A stretch of DNA of 64,000 bases from Juglans regia (taxonomy: Eukaryota; Streptophyta; Magnoliopsida; Fagales; Juglandaceae): contig NC_049909.1 in the NCBI RefSeq assembly GCF_001411555.2, forward strand, positions 16,602,623-16,666,622, written 5' to 3'. A model generated the notes under the pieces. The model did no database searches. It saw nothing but the letters and a program-made list of their open reading frames with translations, and was not told the origin of the DNA. The position numbers and the translations under genes are program-made. Shown in pieces: positions 40,290 through 51,353 of the stretch; positions within the stretch are counted from its first letter, which is position 1; each line of letters opens with the position of its first letter.

Positions 40290-40430
40290 ATTGATATAGT
40301 CACAAAAAAATTATATAAAAATAAATTTACAAACTGACATGACTTTATATGATACGTTAAATCTACTTTACAATAAACGTAACTTTACAATTTAACGTGT
40401 TATATCAAACTATGTCACTACCCTATAATC
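40290..40430. repeat. Family B palindrome, unit 2
   Basis: Contains ataaaaataaatttacaaactgacatgac and the centre gttaaatctactttacaataaacg. It is matched in unit 3 at 44005-44140. Confidence 0.55.
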
Positions 40431-40567
40431 ATTATGCAAAACCTTGGTTTTTTTTTTTTTAAATAAATTAAATAGGTAATGGGTTTGAAGATTTGAGATG
40501 TAATAATAGCCAATAGTGGTTTTAGGTTGATGAAATTGTTAACATTAATTTCCATATATCTATTGTA

Positions 40568-40745
40568 GAGAAGTGTTTCAGATATAAAAATGTTCTATAA
40601 AAATAAATCTTCAATATAGATGATTTTATGTTATACGTTAAATATATTTTATAATAAAAATAGTTTTACAATCTATTATATCAAATTACAGCAGTTTATG
40701 AGTTTGTTTTTATATAATTTTTTTTATAACTAAAGTATTTGTCAT
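40568..40745. repeat. Family B palindrome, unit 2 second copy
   Basis: Left arm tctataaaaataaatcttcaa, right arm gagtttgtttttatataattt, around gttaaatatattttataataa. Matched by a shortened copy in unit 3 at 44277-44395. Confidence 0.5.
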
Positions 40746-41835
40746 ATTTAATAAAAATATTTTTTTTCCTTAAAAAACGTAGTTTCCACTTTCCACCATT
40801 GATCTATGTTTTAATTATATATAAAAATAAAAAACAGTCCATATTGATAAAACGCACATGAACAATGTCATGACTTAGTAATGGTCGGAGGCACCTCTAT
40901 GACCAATAGCACGGCTTCTATCCCATCAGTCATTATTTTTTATCTCACATTTTATATTTTATAAAAAAAATTATAAATATAAAATATGAAAATAAATAGT
41001 AACTAATGGATAAAATTTAATAATGTTATGAGTACCGACTGATTTTATTTTTTGTATTTTTAAATCAAATGAGTTGATTCGTTGGGTAATAATATTTTAA
41101 TTTTATAATATTTTGATTCAACTATTTCTATCTCATTTTTCAAAACTAAATAAAATATCATAACTTAAATCATTTTACTATCATTCACAAATAATTTAAC
41201 TATTATTTATAAATTTTTTTTCTCATCTTATTTTTCAAGTATCCTTATATTTTTCTATACGTACAATTATGCCAACTGATCATTAATAATTTTAAGAGTT
41301 GACTAATAAGTTAGGACTCCTACTTTGATCTATGGCTTTCGGAATTAATTAATTAAAAAAATAAGGAGATGTCTTCAGGATAGCGACAAAATTGCAATAG
41401 ATTAGCAAAATTGGTTGTCTTGTAATGTTCTCTATCCATTTCTCCAATAAAATAATGGAAAAAAATACAAAATAAATCGCCATTAACAATATATAAAATA
41501 ATGGGAAAAAAAAAATCACCAATAATAACAAAAATAGAGAAAATTTTTGAACGGTCGGGTGACCTTCTCTAATTTACACCGGCCAATAAAATTTTAACAT
41601 ATATAAGATTTATGTATCTTATAGTGTGCTCTATTTTATTAAATCAGGTGTATTCTTTCTCCCATCTTTTCTTTTTTCTTATTTGCCCAGTCTCCTCTCT
41701 TCCTTTTCCCCTTCTCTCTTCCCTCCCCTCTTCTTTATCCTCTTTGTCTTGTTGGGAACCCATCTCCAATCTAGAACCCAATGGATTTTAGCCATTAATT
41801 GAAGTTTTTTGTTTTTTCTACATATTAAGTATTTG

Positions 41836-42048
41836 AGAAAGTCTACTATGCCGCCCCAAACATATTGCTCGGTTTGACCGCTCAGTGATTTTTATTTATT
41901 TATTTTTTACTAAATGATGAAGAAAGTGATTTTAAATGTATTGATGTATTTTTTTTATTTTTTAAAAATATTTAAATACATTAAAAAATGAAAATAGAAA
42001 AATGAAAAAAAAAAGTTATTTTTGCAACTAGCGGTAGCACCACTCTTT
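41836..42048. mobile_element. MITE family M9, unit 3 copy of the 37870 insertion
   Basis: Flanked by aagtatttg (41827-41835) and aagtattta (42049-42057). It is at the same place as in unit 2, so it predates the split of units 2 and 3 and postdates the split from unit 1. Confidence 0.8.
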
Positions 42049-42188
42049 AAGTATTTAGGGCTGTTGATCTAGTGTGCAGTTTTTATATGTGCGATGCGAC
42101 GTTTCTTCCATAGTTTTAAGAGTTGTTTTCATCTTCGGGCTAAAAAATCATGGTGCATACCTCTCTTAAAAGATTTTGGAGACTAAGA

Positions 42189-42526
42189 CTGCGTTTGGTT
42201 TCCAAACTTAATTGAGTTCAGCAGAGTTCAGTCTAACTTTAAACCGAACTAATATCCAAACATCTAACTCTCAGATTACTAAATTCATCCCAACTTAAAA
42301 CCTTCCTACATGTGAAACTCATAATATTTTTCAACTTAAAACATATTTATACGTTAGACTTACAATATTTTTCAATTTATCATAAAAGTACTAAATTCAT
42401 CTTAACATTTTACACATTTTAAACTCAGTTTAGATTGGCCACACATAACTCTCTCTATTACTCAACTCATTACTATTTATAAATAACGCAATTCAACTGA
42501 GCTTAACTTAACATCCAAACACAGCC
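42189..42526. mobile_element. Family G MITE in unit 3
   Basis: Left end ctgcgtttggtttccaaactta, right end cttaacatccaaacacagcc. Same position as in units 1 and 2. Confidence 0.7.
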
Positions 42527-43360
42527 TAAAAAATCGTGGTGCATAACTCTATTATGGTTTCAAAATTCATGAAACAATTCAAAAAATGTATTTTTGAATG
42601 AAATCTTATTGTTACAGTTATCCATAAGAACCAATATAACATCCTGAATATGATGAAAAATATAAATTTTATTTTGAATATCACGTTCTATAAATTTGTT
42701 TTAAATGTATTATATGCTTTGTATGCTTCTTTATTTGCGTTATTCAGTAGAAATTTGAGCAGGACGACTGGTGAAAAGAGAGAAAAAGGAAAAGAGGGGA
42801 GGGAAGAAAGAGGGAAATAAAAAACAAAATAATGTAATCATTTGCATGTGGTTTGTTGTCTACTTTGATGCAACCCATACGTGATAGTGTCTTATTCACG
42901 GGTGAAAAAGGAACGACTGGGAGCGTCTCTCATAAGAATAATCGGAGCAATGATGCATATTTATGTCACCCGGGTCAATACGTAGCAGCCCATATTCAGC
43001 ACATGAAACACTATTTTATTACTTGCATTGCATTATTTCTAGGACTAGTTGTGAAAACTCCAATCAAAATATGTTTTCGTGGCCTTTCTTTTCTCGACAC
43101 ATTATTTTAGAATATAGATGTTTTAAATCATATAAACATATTTTTATTATTAAAACTATTTAATGTATAATATTAAATTATTTTATTTTATAATTTTAAT
43201 TTTATAAATTAATTTTTAAAAGAATTTTATATTAAAAAAATTTTATATACCACATCAAATTATATTAATTTATAAATTTTCCTTTACGATTATAAGCACC
43301 GTAGAAAGAGATAGAGTATACCAAATAAAAAATGACAATTGATCACATACATTGGACAAT

Positions 43361-43580
43361 AGATAATGATAGGTTTATTATCTCCTACTATTCATTTATT
43401 ATTTTATAATGTATTTAAAATTTTTATTTTTTTATTATTTTCTTTTAAGTATTTTTTTAACATCTTTATTCATTAAGAACAAATTAAAAAAATATTCAAC
43501 TTTACTAATAGTCACTTCTTTAACTATTAAAATAAATAATAGTAAACAGATGGTAGAAAATAGTAAACCTATAATTATCC
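43361..43580. mobile_element. MITE family M9 with perfect 9-bp duplication TTGGACAAT
   Basis: TTGGACAAT is at 43352-43360 and 43581-43589. Inverted ends are agataatgataggtttatta and taaacctataattatcc. The interior AT core is the reverse complement of that in the 37870 and 45161 elements. Confidence 0.85.
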
Positions 43581-43708
43581 TTGGACAATACTCCTAATAA
43601 AACCCATGAAGAGATACATAGAATAGTTGACTTGAATGTGTTTGGTTTTCTTAGTGACTACGTTATTAATAGTTTAAAACACATCTCTAAATATATATTT
43701 AAAGGATC

Positions 43709-43798
43709 AATCCACAAAGACCCAAAAGAAAGCATACTTTTTGAGATGATAAGAATCCACAAAGATTCAAAAGAAAGCCGAGTCTTTTAGTTGATAAG
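43709..43798. repeat. Two tandem 45-bp repeats, unit 3
   Basis: The unit 3 counterpart of the pair at 40000-40089. Confidence 0.7.
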
Positions 43799-44004
43799 AT
43801 GGGTTTATCATTCATTGATGTTTTTATATTATACATATTGGATGCTTTCATTGTCCCTATTTGAATCATTGTGAGTGGTGGCCAAATATGAAATTTGTAG
43901 TGTTTTGAGCATTAGATTTCTTCAAATCTCTTTTATTTGAATAATGAAAAAAAATGCTATTTTTTATTATTAATTTTGTCGTCTTTAATCACACAAAAGA
44001 ATTG

Positions 44005-44140
44005 ATATAGTCACAAAAAAATTATATAAAAATAAATTTACAAACTGACATGACTTTATATGATACGTTAGATTTACTTTACAGTAAACGTAACTTTACA
44101 ATTTAACGTGTTATATCAAACTATGTCACTACCCTATAAT
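44005..44140. repeat. Family B palindrome, unit 3
   Basis: Counterpart of the copy at 40290-40430, with only scattered differences. Confidence 0.55.
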
Positions 44141-44276
44141 CATTGTGCAAAACCTTGGCTTTTTTAAAAAATAAATTAAATAGGTAATGGGTTTGAAGAT
44201 TTGAGATGTAATATAATAGCCAATAGTGGTTCTAGGTTGATGAAATTGTTAACATTAATTTCCATATATCTATCGA

Positions 44277-44395
44277 AGTGTTATAGATATAAAAATATTA
44301 TATAAAAATAAACCTTTAATATAAGATGCTTTTATGTTATACGTTAGATATATTTTGTAATAAAATAATTTTACAATCTACTATATCAAATTACG
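44277..44395. repeat. Family B palindrome, unit 3, 3' arm deleted
   Basis: Counterpart of 40568-40745. The right arm and about 60 following bases are missing: sequence jumps from caaattacg to tttccactttcc. Confidence 0.5.
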
Positions 44396-44461
44396 TTTCC
44401 ACTTTCCACTATTGATCTATGTTTTAATTATATATAGAAATAAAAAACAGTCCATATTGAT

Positions 44462-45149
44462 TAGAGGTGTAAATTTATATCAGAAAATCAAAAAACTGGA
44501 CCGGACCGGTTGGTCCGGTTTTGAACCGGTCTAATCTGGAACCGGTTTCTATATTAAAAAAACCGGCCGAAACCGGTCTGGTTTCGGTTCAGTAGTTTTC
44601 GGAACTGGACCAGTTGGAAAAAAAAAAATATATATACAAATTAATTTTATATATTATACAAAATATTTATATGTTTTATATATAATATATAATAATATAT
44701 TAAATTTTTATATATAATATATCATTATATATCATATATGAAATAATTTCATATTATAATTTATAAATTATAATGTAAAATGTCAATCTTAAATATGAAT
44801 ATTTGTAATTTGTTTGATCATATGTTATTAATATAATTATATATAAGATAATGTTATTATAATTTATAAAATAAAAGTTTAATCTTAAAAATGAAAATTT
44901 AATTGATCATATGCTTTAAACATAATATATATATTAAATTATTAATAATATTTTCTCATAAGAAGTAAAATTTTATTATCTATTTTTTACATTTTAGAAA
45001 AGTCGGACTAGAAATCGATAAAATCGGATATACTAGTTTAGAAGGGTAACTGGAGCGTAATCGGTTTTGAAAAATGAAAAATCGATAAATACCGATTCTG
45101 TCCTAGATTTTATCCAAAACCGAACCGGACCGGACCGATTACACCCTTA
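44462..45149. mobile_element. hAT-type non-autonomous element with 8-bp duplication ATATTGAT
   Basis: ATATTGAT is at 44454-44461 and 45150-45157. The ends are TAGAGGTGTAA and, reversed, TAAGGGTGTAA. The outer 100 bp on each side are rich in ACCGG/CCGGT words and the middle is AT-rich with no open frame. Unit 2 has the unoccupied site at about 40849. The 8-bp duplication and the termini fit the hAT superfamily. Confidence 0.88.
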
Positions 45150-45160
45150 ATATTGATAAA

Positions 45161-45391
45161 GGAAATTGCTTCTCCCAGAGAAGGTAGTGGTCATCGATGG
45201 TGGCCACCGAATGCATTTTTTTATTTTTATTTTTTTACTTAATTGTTAAGTAATTATTTTAAAATGAATATATATTTTTTATTTTTTAAAAATAAATATT
45301 TAATAAATTTAAAAAAATGTTTGAAAAAAAAAAAGACAAAAAAAAAAATGCTTATTCGGTGGTGGTTTCGGTGGAGGGAGTAGCACCGTCC
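45161..45391. mobile_element. MITE family M9 with perfect 9-bp duplication ATTGATAAA
   Basis: ATTGATAAA is at 45152-45160 and 45392-45400. The ends are GGAAATTGCTTCTCCC and, reversed, GGACGGTGCTACTCCC. The 231-bp interior carries a ggtcatcgatggtggccaccg segment and the family's AT-rich core. A truncated relative is at 63887. Unit 2 lacks it. Confidence 0.88.
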
Positions 45392-45851
45392 ATTGATAAA
45401 ACGCACGTGAACAATGTCAACTCTGTAATGGTCGGAGGGCCCTCTATGACCAATAGTACGGCTTCTATCCCACCAGCCAACGCGGAAATCGACGATATAA
45501 TATAATATAATAATATATATATATGTTTTTTTTTAATGAAACCAAGTTGATTTTCTGACCCTTCCCAACAAACGTGGCCAAGTACAAAGATTTTAGATCC
45601 ACTCATTCGTTTTTTTATTGTTTGGTCAACTAATTGAAAATATATCTAACCTTTTTGAGAAATTTTCAAATAATCCACTAGAATTAAAAAAAAAAAAAAA
45701 AACCTCCAATCACTGCCTCAGTTATCAATTTCATTAATCACTCTCAAGTTATCCAAAAAAATTCTCGGTCCTTTTTTTCTTCTCCTTAAAAAATGTTAAA
45801 ATATTAGGTTAGAATTCTCAAAACAAGATAACCTATTCAATAAAAAATAAT

Positions 45852-46015
45852 GTTATATATAATTATATAGTATGTAAGTATTGCGTAATTATTTTGAAAA
45901 TGAGTAGGTTCATTATTACAAAATTAGTTTTTTTCATGTGGGTTCCGTATTTATTCAATTTTTTTAAAAATATTATGCGGTGCCTATACATTTAATGACT
46001 GCAAATATAATTTAT
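45852..46015. repeat. Palindromic MITE, family P copy 4
   Basis: Contains attgcgtaattattttgaaaatgagtaggttc and, after the poly-T centre, the inverse arm aaaaatattatgcggtgcc. Same order as the copy at 5578. Confidence 0.5.
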
Positions 46016-46053
46016 CTTTAATAAAAAATGAAAAAAAAAATAAAAAAAAACAT

Positions 46054-46247
46054 CGTTTGTTTTGGAAAAACATCTCATCTAATCTAATCATTACAACTTT
46101 TCCAACTTCCAATACAAAATAAAATAAACAATTTAACTTTTTTTTTCAAATCTCAAAACAAAAATAATATTAAAAAATATACTCTAACAATATTTTATTC
46201 AACTTTTTAACTTTAATCTCATCTCATCTCTGAAAACAAACGAGGCC
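46054..46247. mobile_element. Family G MITE, short CATCTCATCT type
   Basis: Left end cgtttgttttggaaaaacatctcatc, right end atctcatctctgaaaacaaacg, near-perfect inverted ends. It is closely related to the insertion in the pararetroviral polymerase region at 50545. Confidence 0.7.
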
Positions 46248-46846
46248 TAAAAAACTGGTCCACAATGCCTCCGAGAATAATTCTATATGCAAGTAAGATT
46301 ATAAAACTACAGCTCAAAAAAAAAAAAAAAATTATAAGACTACAAGTTTCGTGCATATCCTTAAAAAAAAAACAAGATATACAATAAAAAAGTATTTTTT
46401 TAAAACTTAAAAAACTAAGTCTTATATATTTTTTTAAAGATAATTATATATTGTTAAATTTTTTTTATCTTATTTCTCGACAGACAAGAAGATATTTTAT
46501 TTGTAAAAATAAAACGCACTTTAGCTAACAACTTGGCGAGTGGGGAAGTGAGGGAATCAATAATTAGAGATGTATGGAAAACGTTTCGGATATGTTAAAA
46601 ATAAAAATATCTTCTCTTGTTTTTTTATTTTTTTAATATTATTTTATTTTCATCAATAAATATTATTATTTAAAAAATTATTTTATTCTCAAATCGATAT
46701 ATAAAACTTACAATTCATATAATTTATATAGTAAAATTTAATTTATAAAATTTAAAAGTTATATTTAAAATTAAATTATATCGTGCAAACACATCATTAA
46801 ATATCCCGCCCACCATCTTATTTATAGTAGACAATATTAGGAGATT

Positions 46847-47016
46847 GAGAATGGTGCTTCTGCATTATACTGATAAGTGTAAATATATATTTTTTTATTT
46901 TTAACTATTTTTTAAATATTTTTAAAAAATAAAAATGTATTAATAATTACTTTATTAATCATTAAATAAAATAATAAAAGTCATAATTGATCAATATTAT
47001 CGAAGTGGCATTTTCC
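46847..47016. mobile_element. Probable MITE family M9 member
   Basis: The ends agaatggtgcttctgc and, reversed, ggaaaatgccacttcgat resemble the family termini, and the AT-rich core is present. No clear 9-bp duplication was found. Confidence 0.4.
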
Positions 47017-47294
47017 ATTTATGTTTCTTACCCAAAATACACTTCACAATCACATTCCATTACAAAACCGATCCAAATCCCCATTCGGAACCTTCCTTCT
47101 CATTTTCTAATTCTTATCTACCACGTGGCGTTAATTTTAGTGGGACCCGTGCCCGACAATTTCACGCCCCCTCTGATGTCTGCCGTTTGATAAAGTAGCG
47201 TTACTGTATGTCGACGCGTATCACCCACATCCTCATCGGAGGGTCCGAACCAAATCCAATTTTTGTTTTTTTCGAAGGCAAACCATCTAACTAC

Positions 47295-47930
47295 TAGGGG
47301 TGCTACCCGCATGGTGCGGGGCCACCCCCTCCCCGCCCCCCGCCCCGCATCATGCGGGTGATGGGGGTTTTTCCCCCGCACCCCGCCCCCGGGAGGCGGG
47401 GGCGGGGTCCCCCGCCCCGGTGCCGGGGGGCGGGGGAAAAACCCCCATCCGCCCCGCCCCCCGCCATAATATTAAAAAAAAAAAATTTTTAGTCTAAAAA
47501 TATTTTTTTAGATCAAAATTATAATATAATTTAAATAATAAATTAAAATTTATAAATATAAAAAAAATATAAACTCATTAGAGTTAGATTTTGGATTGAT
47601 TTGGCCTCCTAGGCCAATCTTTATATAGGAGGCCAAAGCAATCCAATGACTTGAATATAATTTTAAGTCTTTTATAAATTGTGTATATTTATATACAATA
47701 TATTTATTTAATATATATAAATAAAAATTTTTTTTTTAATGGGGGCGGGGGCGGGGGCGGGGCGGGGCCCCGCTGGGGTCATCCCGCCCCCCGCCCCCGC
47801 TATGCTCTCTCTATGCGGGGCGGGGGACCCCGCCCCCGCATGGACGAAGCGAGTTAGCCCGCCCGCCCATGCGGGGGCGGGGTGGAAGCCGGGCGGGGCA
47901 GCGGGGGCGGGGCCCCGCTGCCCACCCCTA
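47295..47930. mobile_element. GC-extreme element with hAT-like TAGGGGTG ends
   Basis: The left end is taggggtgctacccgc and the right end is gctgcccacccctа-type (reverse TAGGGGTGGGCAGC), sharing TAGGGGTG. The outer parts (47325-47465 and 47739-47930) are almost pure G and C, including a perfect 20-bp inverted repeat at 47360-47379 and 47430-47449. The 270-bp middle is AT-rich. No clear 8-bp duplication is visible, so the hAT assignment rests on the termini. The open frames across it are compositional. Confidence 0.55.
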
Positions 47931-47959
47931 TTACAAACGTGGGAAAGGTTTAAATTCCC

Positions 47960-48490
47960 TCCGCCCTAGCGCATAGAGAATTTGCAGGGTAGTTGGAATG
48001 GTGATTTGTGTGAGTTGGGCCCGCACTGCCTGGCAGAGCCCATGAGCTGTGAGGGAATGGGCAAAAAGAACTCAGGGAGAAGGGCCCAAGGAAGCCTACC
48101 GCCAACAAGCTCAGCTAGTGGCCTACCCCCATCTCCTATCTAGGTGCATTAATGGGACCAAGACCTCTTAGGGTCTAGTCCCTCAAAGAATCAGAGGCAT
48201 TAAATGTGTCCGAGAGTGGCCTCCCTCGAGGTCGAACCCCGATGCCTAGCACGGGTGGCCACATTAAATGTCATGTTCCACCGTCTCGATAAGGAGAATG
48301 ATGACCATGATGGGCAAGTTTTAAGAGGAATGGGGCACAAATAAAAGTAGGTATGTGATACAAAGAAAGGAGGGGTATTTTGATGTTTAAGATTCATCCT
48401 TTCCGTTTTTCATAGGTTAAGCTCTCACGATAACTAATTTGGGCATCGAAGGCTTCCTAGCTCTAGCCACCCTTTCCTTCTTCTTCTTTG
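47960..48490 (+). mobile_element. LTR-like fragment, probably Ty3/Gypsy
   Basis: This stretch is more balanced in base composition than its surroundings. It has gtggccacattaaatgtcatg and ends with gcatcgaaggcttcctagc, followed by a polypyrimidine run and cag. These phrases resemble the 3' part of many plant Gypsy LTRs. I see no second LTR or coding domain belonging to it, so this is tentative. Confidence 0.4.
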
Positions 48491-48494
48491 GCAG

Positions 48495-49240
48495 GTGTTA
48501 GACAGTAGTTATGGTGACGGCTACAAAATACGCCTTAACAATATACCTGATGGTGTTAATATTTTGATTTATATTATTGTTAAATATTTTATTGGTCCTC
48601 CTAATATCACTACTTGTATTATTTATTATTTGAATAATTTATGTTGTCCCACCATGTCTGATTATAAATGGTATCAAAATATTTTCATTGCCAAAGTTAT
48701 GCTCTGGGAAGACAATTTGAAACGTTATTGGAAAGAGAAGTTCATTGGCGGACTACGTCATCTTTTTACTCAAAAGGTGAAAGACGAACTTAGTAATGCT
48801 ACTAGTTTGATTAATTATGATAATTTCACTTATGACGATATCATTAGTACAATTGAGAAACTTGGTATCAGTATGTGTTATAATAAAAAAATGTTATGTC
48901 AACAATTGAAAAATACTAAAATAGCCAAATATGAAATAGGAAATTTTTGTGAACAATTTGGCTTACCTCCTATTACTCCTTCCAGGCAAAAACGGGAAAA
49001 CCCTAATAAGTTTTATAAATCCAAAAAACACACGTATAAAACATGTGATGATTTTAAAAAAGAAAAAAAAAAAAACCTATTTACAAAAAATATTTTTTTC
49101 TCGAAACACTACTGAGGAAAATGTTTCAACTATGGTAAGTATGGTCACTTTAGTAAAGATTTTACTAAAAACCCTAGTTGGATGAAAAAACGCATTAATC
49201 AGTTAGATATTGATAACAATGCTAAAGAAGAACTTATTCG
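48495..49240 (+). pseudogene. Caulimovirid coat-protein region with decayed zinc knuckle
   Basis: An open stretch of 206 codons (48495-49115) resembles caulimovirid coat proteins: a region with WKEKFIGG, then FCEQFGLPPI, then a Lys-rich tail. The CCHC knuckle follows near 49121-49165 in another frame. It reads CFNYGKYGHF with no further Cys, so two expected zinc ligands are lost. A frameshift in a poly-A run near 49065 separates the two parts. Confidence 0.75.
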
Positions 49241-49646
49241 TATTTTTTAATCAAGGTCTTCCTAATCATCTCATATCAATAAATTCAGTTCAAGTAATTC
49301 TGATTATCACTCTACTATTGAACCATCTAATACTCCAAATATTAAAATTAGTTGTAATGATTCTTATTGCAAAATCATAAATGTTTTATCCAAAAGTGAA
49401 GAACAATAAAACCTTTTGATTATCCTAATTAGACAAATCATGAATCCCAAGCTGAAGGAATAATATCTTCAAAAGTTCAAGAAAACCATGGTAAAAGAAC
49501 ACCATGAGAAAAGTATTAGACCCAAAATTAGCCTTAATTAAACTTTGGAAAGATTCAATAAGAAGAAATCCAAAATAATTTATGTTAATGATCTCTAGCA
49601 TGAAATTTTTTCTATTAAAAAAGAAATTTTTGAACTTAAGAGTAAG

Positions 49647-49970
49647 TTGAACAATATCAAAACTAATAATAACTTTCTTAAACACGAGTTATTACTTTTG
49701 AAAATTGATAAACAGTTTGATCAATACAATAAGTCCAATAATGATGAGCAAGATGATGGTGCTAGCTCCACTCATCAAGCACCTCTTTCTGATATTGATA
49801 AAGTATGTTTGATTGATCGACTTATTCCTGTAAAATGGTTTTTCAAAGTTAATATTGTTATTTGTCATGAATTTAAATTTAATGTTGTTGCTTTGATTGA
49901 TTCAAGATCTTATATGAATTGTATTCAAGAGAATATAATTCCTAGCAAATACTATGAAAAGTCTACTTAA
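49647..49970 (+). pseudogene. Caulimovirid protease region, active site altered
   Basis: An open stretch of 107 codons starts with a helical Lys/Asn-rich segment and contains ALIDSRSYMNCIQE. The expected retroviral-type catalytic triplet is D-S/T-G, and here the glycine is arginine. The preceding 49240-49646 has stops in all plus frames. Confidence 0.7.
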
Positions 49971-50464
49971 AGACTATTATCTACTAATGGTTCTCAAATG
50001 ATAATCAAATATGAGTTCAATAATGCTCATGTTTACCAGGATAATGTTTGTTTTTAATTCAAGTTAGAAATATGACTAATAAAGTAATTCTTGGTATTCC
50101 TTTTATTTATGCTTTATAATATTATATTTGTTTCTTATTGAGTATGATGGCATTGCTACTAACCCTTTTGGCCAGAAAGTAAAATTCAAATTTGCTTCAA
50201 AGTTGGATATTGACACTAATGATTGTTGAAATGCTTTGATCTTTGCTAAGACTAAACATTTGAATTTCCTAAAACAGGAAATCAAAAACAAAAAAAAAAA
50301 AAAAAAACTGTTGAACAGTTATCTGATAAATTTTTATAGTCAAAGATTGATAGTTTTAATAAATAAAAAACTTGTTAATGGTTTTTGGCATAGGAAGAAA
50401 TACATTGTTGATTTACCTTATGTTAAATATTTTTCTTAAAAAAATATTCCTACTAAAGTCAAAT

Positions 50465-51010
50465 CTATTCAAATGAATAGTGAGACTTTAGAATTTTGCA
50501 AAAATCAAATTCATGATTTGCTTGCTAAAAGAATTATTAGGCACAATCGGTTTGGATACAAAAGTCCATTCACCTCATCTCATCTAATTATTACAATTTT
50601 TCTAAATTCTCACACAAAATATAATAAACAATTCAATTTTTTCAAATCTCAAACAATAATAATATTAAAAAATAATATTATAACAATATTTTATTCAACT
50701 TTCATCTCAACTCACTATCAAAACCTCCCTTAAGTCACCTTGGTCATGTGTTGTTTTCTATGTTCAGAAAAATACTGAGATTGAGAGATGAACACTTCAC
50801 TTAATCATCAATTACAAACACTTGAACAACATGTTAGAATGGATTGGGTACCTAATTCCCAACAAGAATGACTTGATCCATAAGTTCAGTGATGCCACAG
50901 TATTTTCCAAGTTTGACATGAAGTATGGTTTCTGACAAGTTCATATTAGTGATACCAATACGTATAAAACTGCTTTTACCACTAAAGTTTTGAATTCCAT
51001 TCCAGTGACC
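50465..51010 (+). pseudogene. Caulimovirid reverse transcriptase region, interrupted
   Basis: The stretch before 50545 resembles the start of the domain (ETLEFCKNQIHDLLAKRII). After a MITE it resumes near 50737, and near 50905-50940 it has FSKFDMKYGF, the motif with the first catalytic Asp. A stop follows directly, and similarity fades near 51000. The catalytic YxDD region is not present. Confidence 0.75.
50545..50733. mobile_element. Family G MITE inside the pararetroviral polymerase
   Basis: Left end near ggtttggatacaaaagtcca with cacctcatctcatctaatta; right end aactttcatctcaactcac…aaaacctcc. Its interior is nearly that of the copy at 46054. Pararetroviral sequence continues on both sides. 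Confidence 0.7.
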
Positions 51011-51353
51011 ATTCTAATTGAGGTACTGGAACGGGATATTTCGGTACCGATATGTTTTTGTGTACCGTTTTGAGATAGTATTTATATAAATTAATTAATT
51101 ATATTTATATAAACAATCATATATATATATAGGAAAATTATATTCCAAACTAACTGGAATATATATAACTATAAATATATTTATAGTCTTTACATAAATA
51201 TATTAATTATAAAAATATATTTTTTGGTTCCCTTAAATCGATGTTTTCATTTATAAACGAGATATAGAGCAGTGTAGATGTACAAAATAGATGGAACTTT
51301 AGGAAATAATAGGAAAACCTAGGATAAAGTAGATGGAACTTTGGTAAACAATA

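Larger units (their letters stand above)
37035..41024. repeat. Direct repeat unit 2 of three
   Basis: About 4 kb, nearly colinear with unit 3 and sharing its first 1.8 kb with unit 1. Both ends carry the same 80-bp linker (attttatattttataaa… to …aataatgttatg, near 36955 and 40945). It holds M9 MITEs at 37870, 38861 and 39650, a family G MITE at 38211 and two family B palindromes. The 88-codon frame at 39133-39399 is not conserved in frame in unit 3. Confidence 0.85.
41025..45480. repeat. Direct repeat unit 3 of three
   Basis: Colinear with unit 2 over its whole length. Homology stops near 45478 (cttctatcccaccagcc). Differences from unit 2 include the absence of the 38861 MITE, a shortened second family B palindrome, and two added transposons at 44462 and 45161. 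Confidence 0.85.

Noticed and set aside
47118..47969. Gly/Ala/Pro-rich open frames across the GC-rich element
   Set aside because: Stop codons are rare in pure G/C sequence, and the frames lie across a transposon-like structure.
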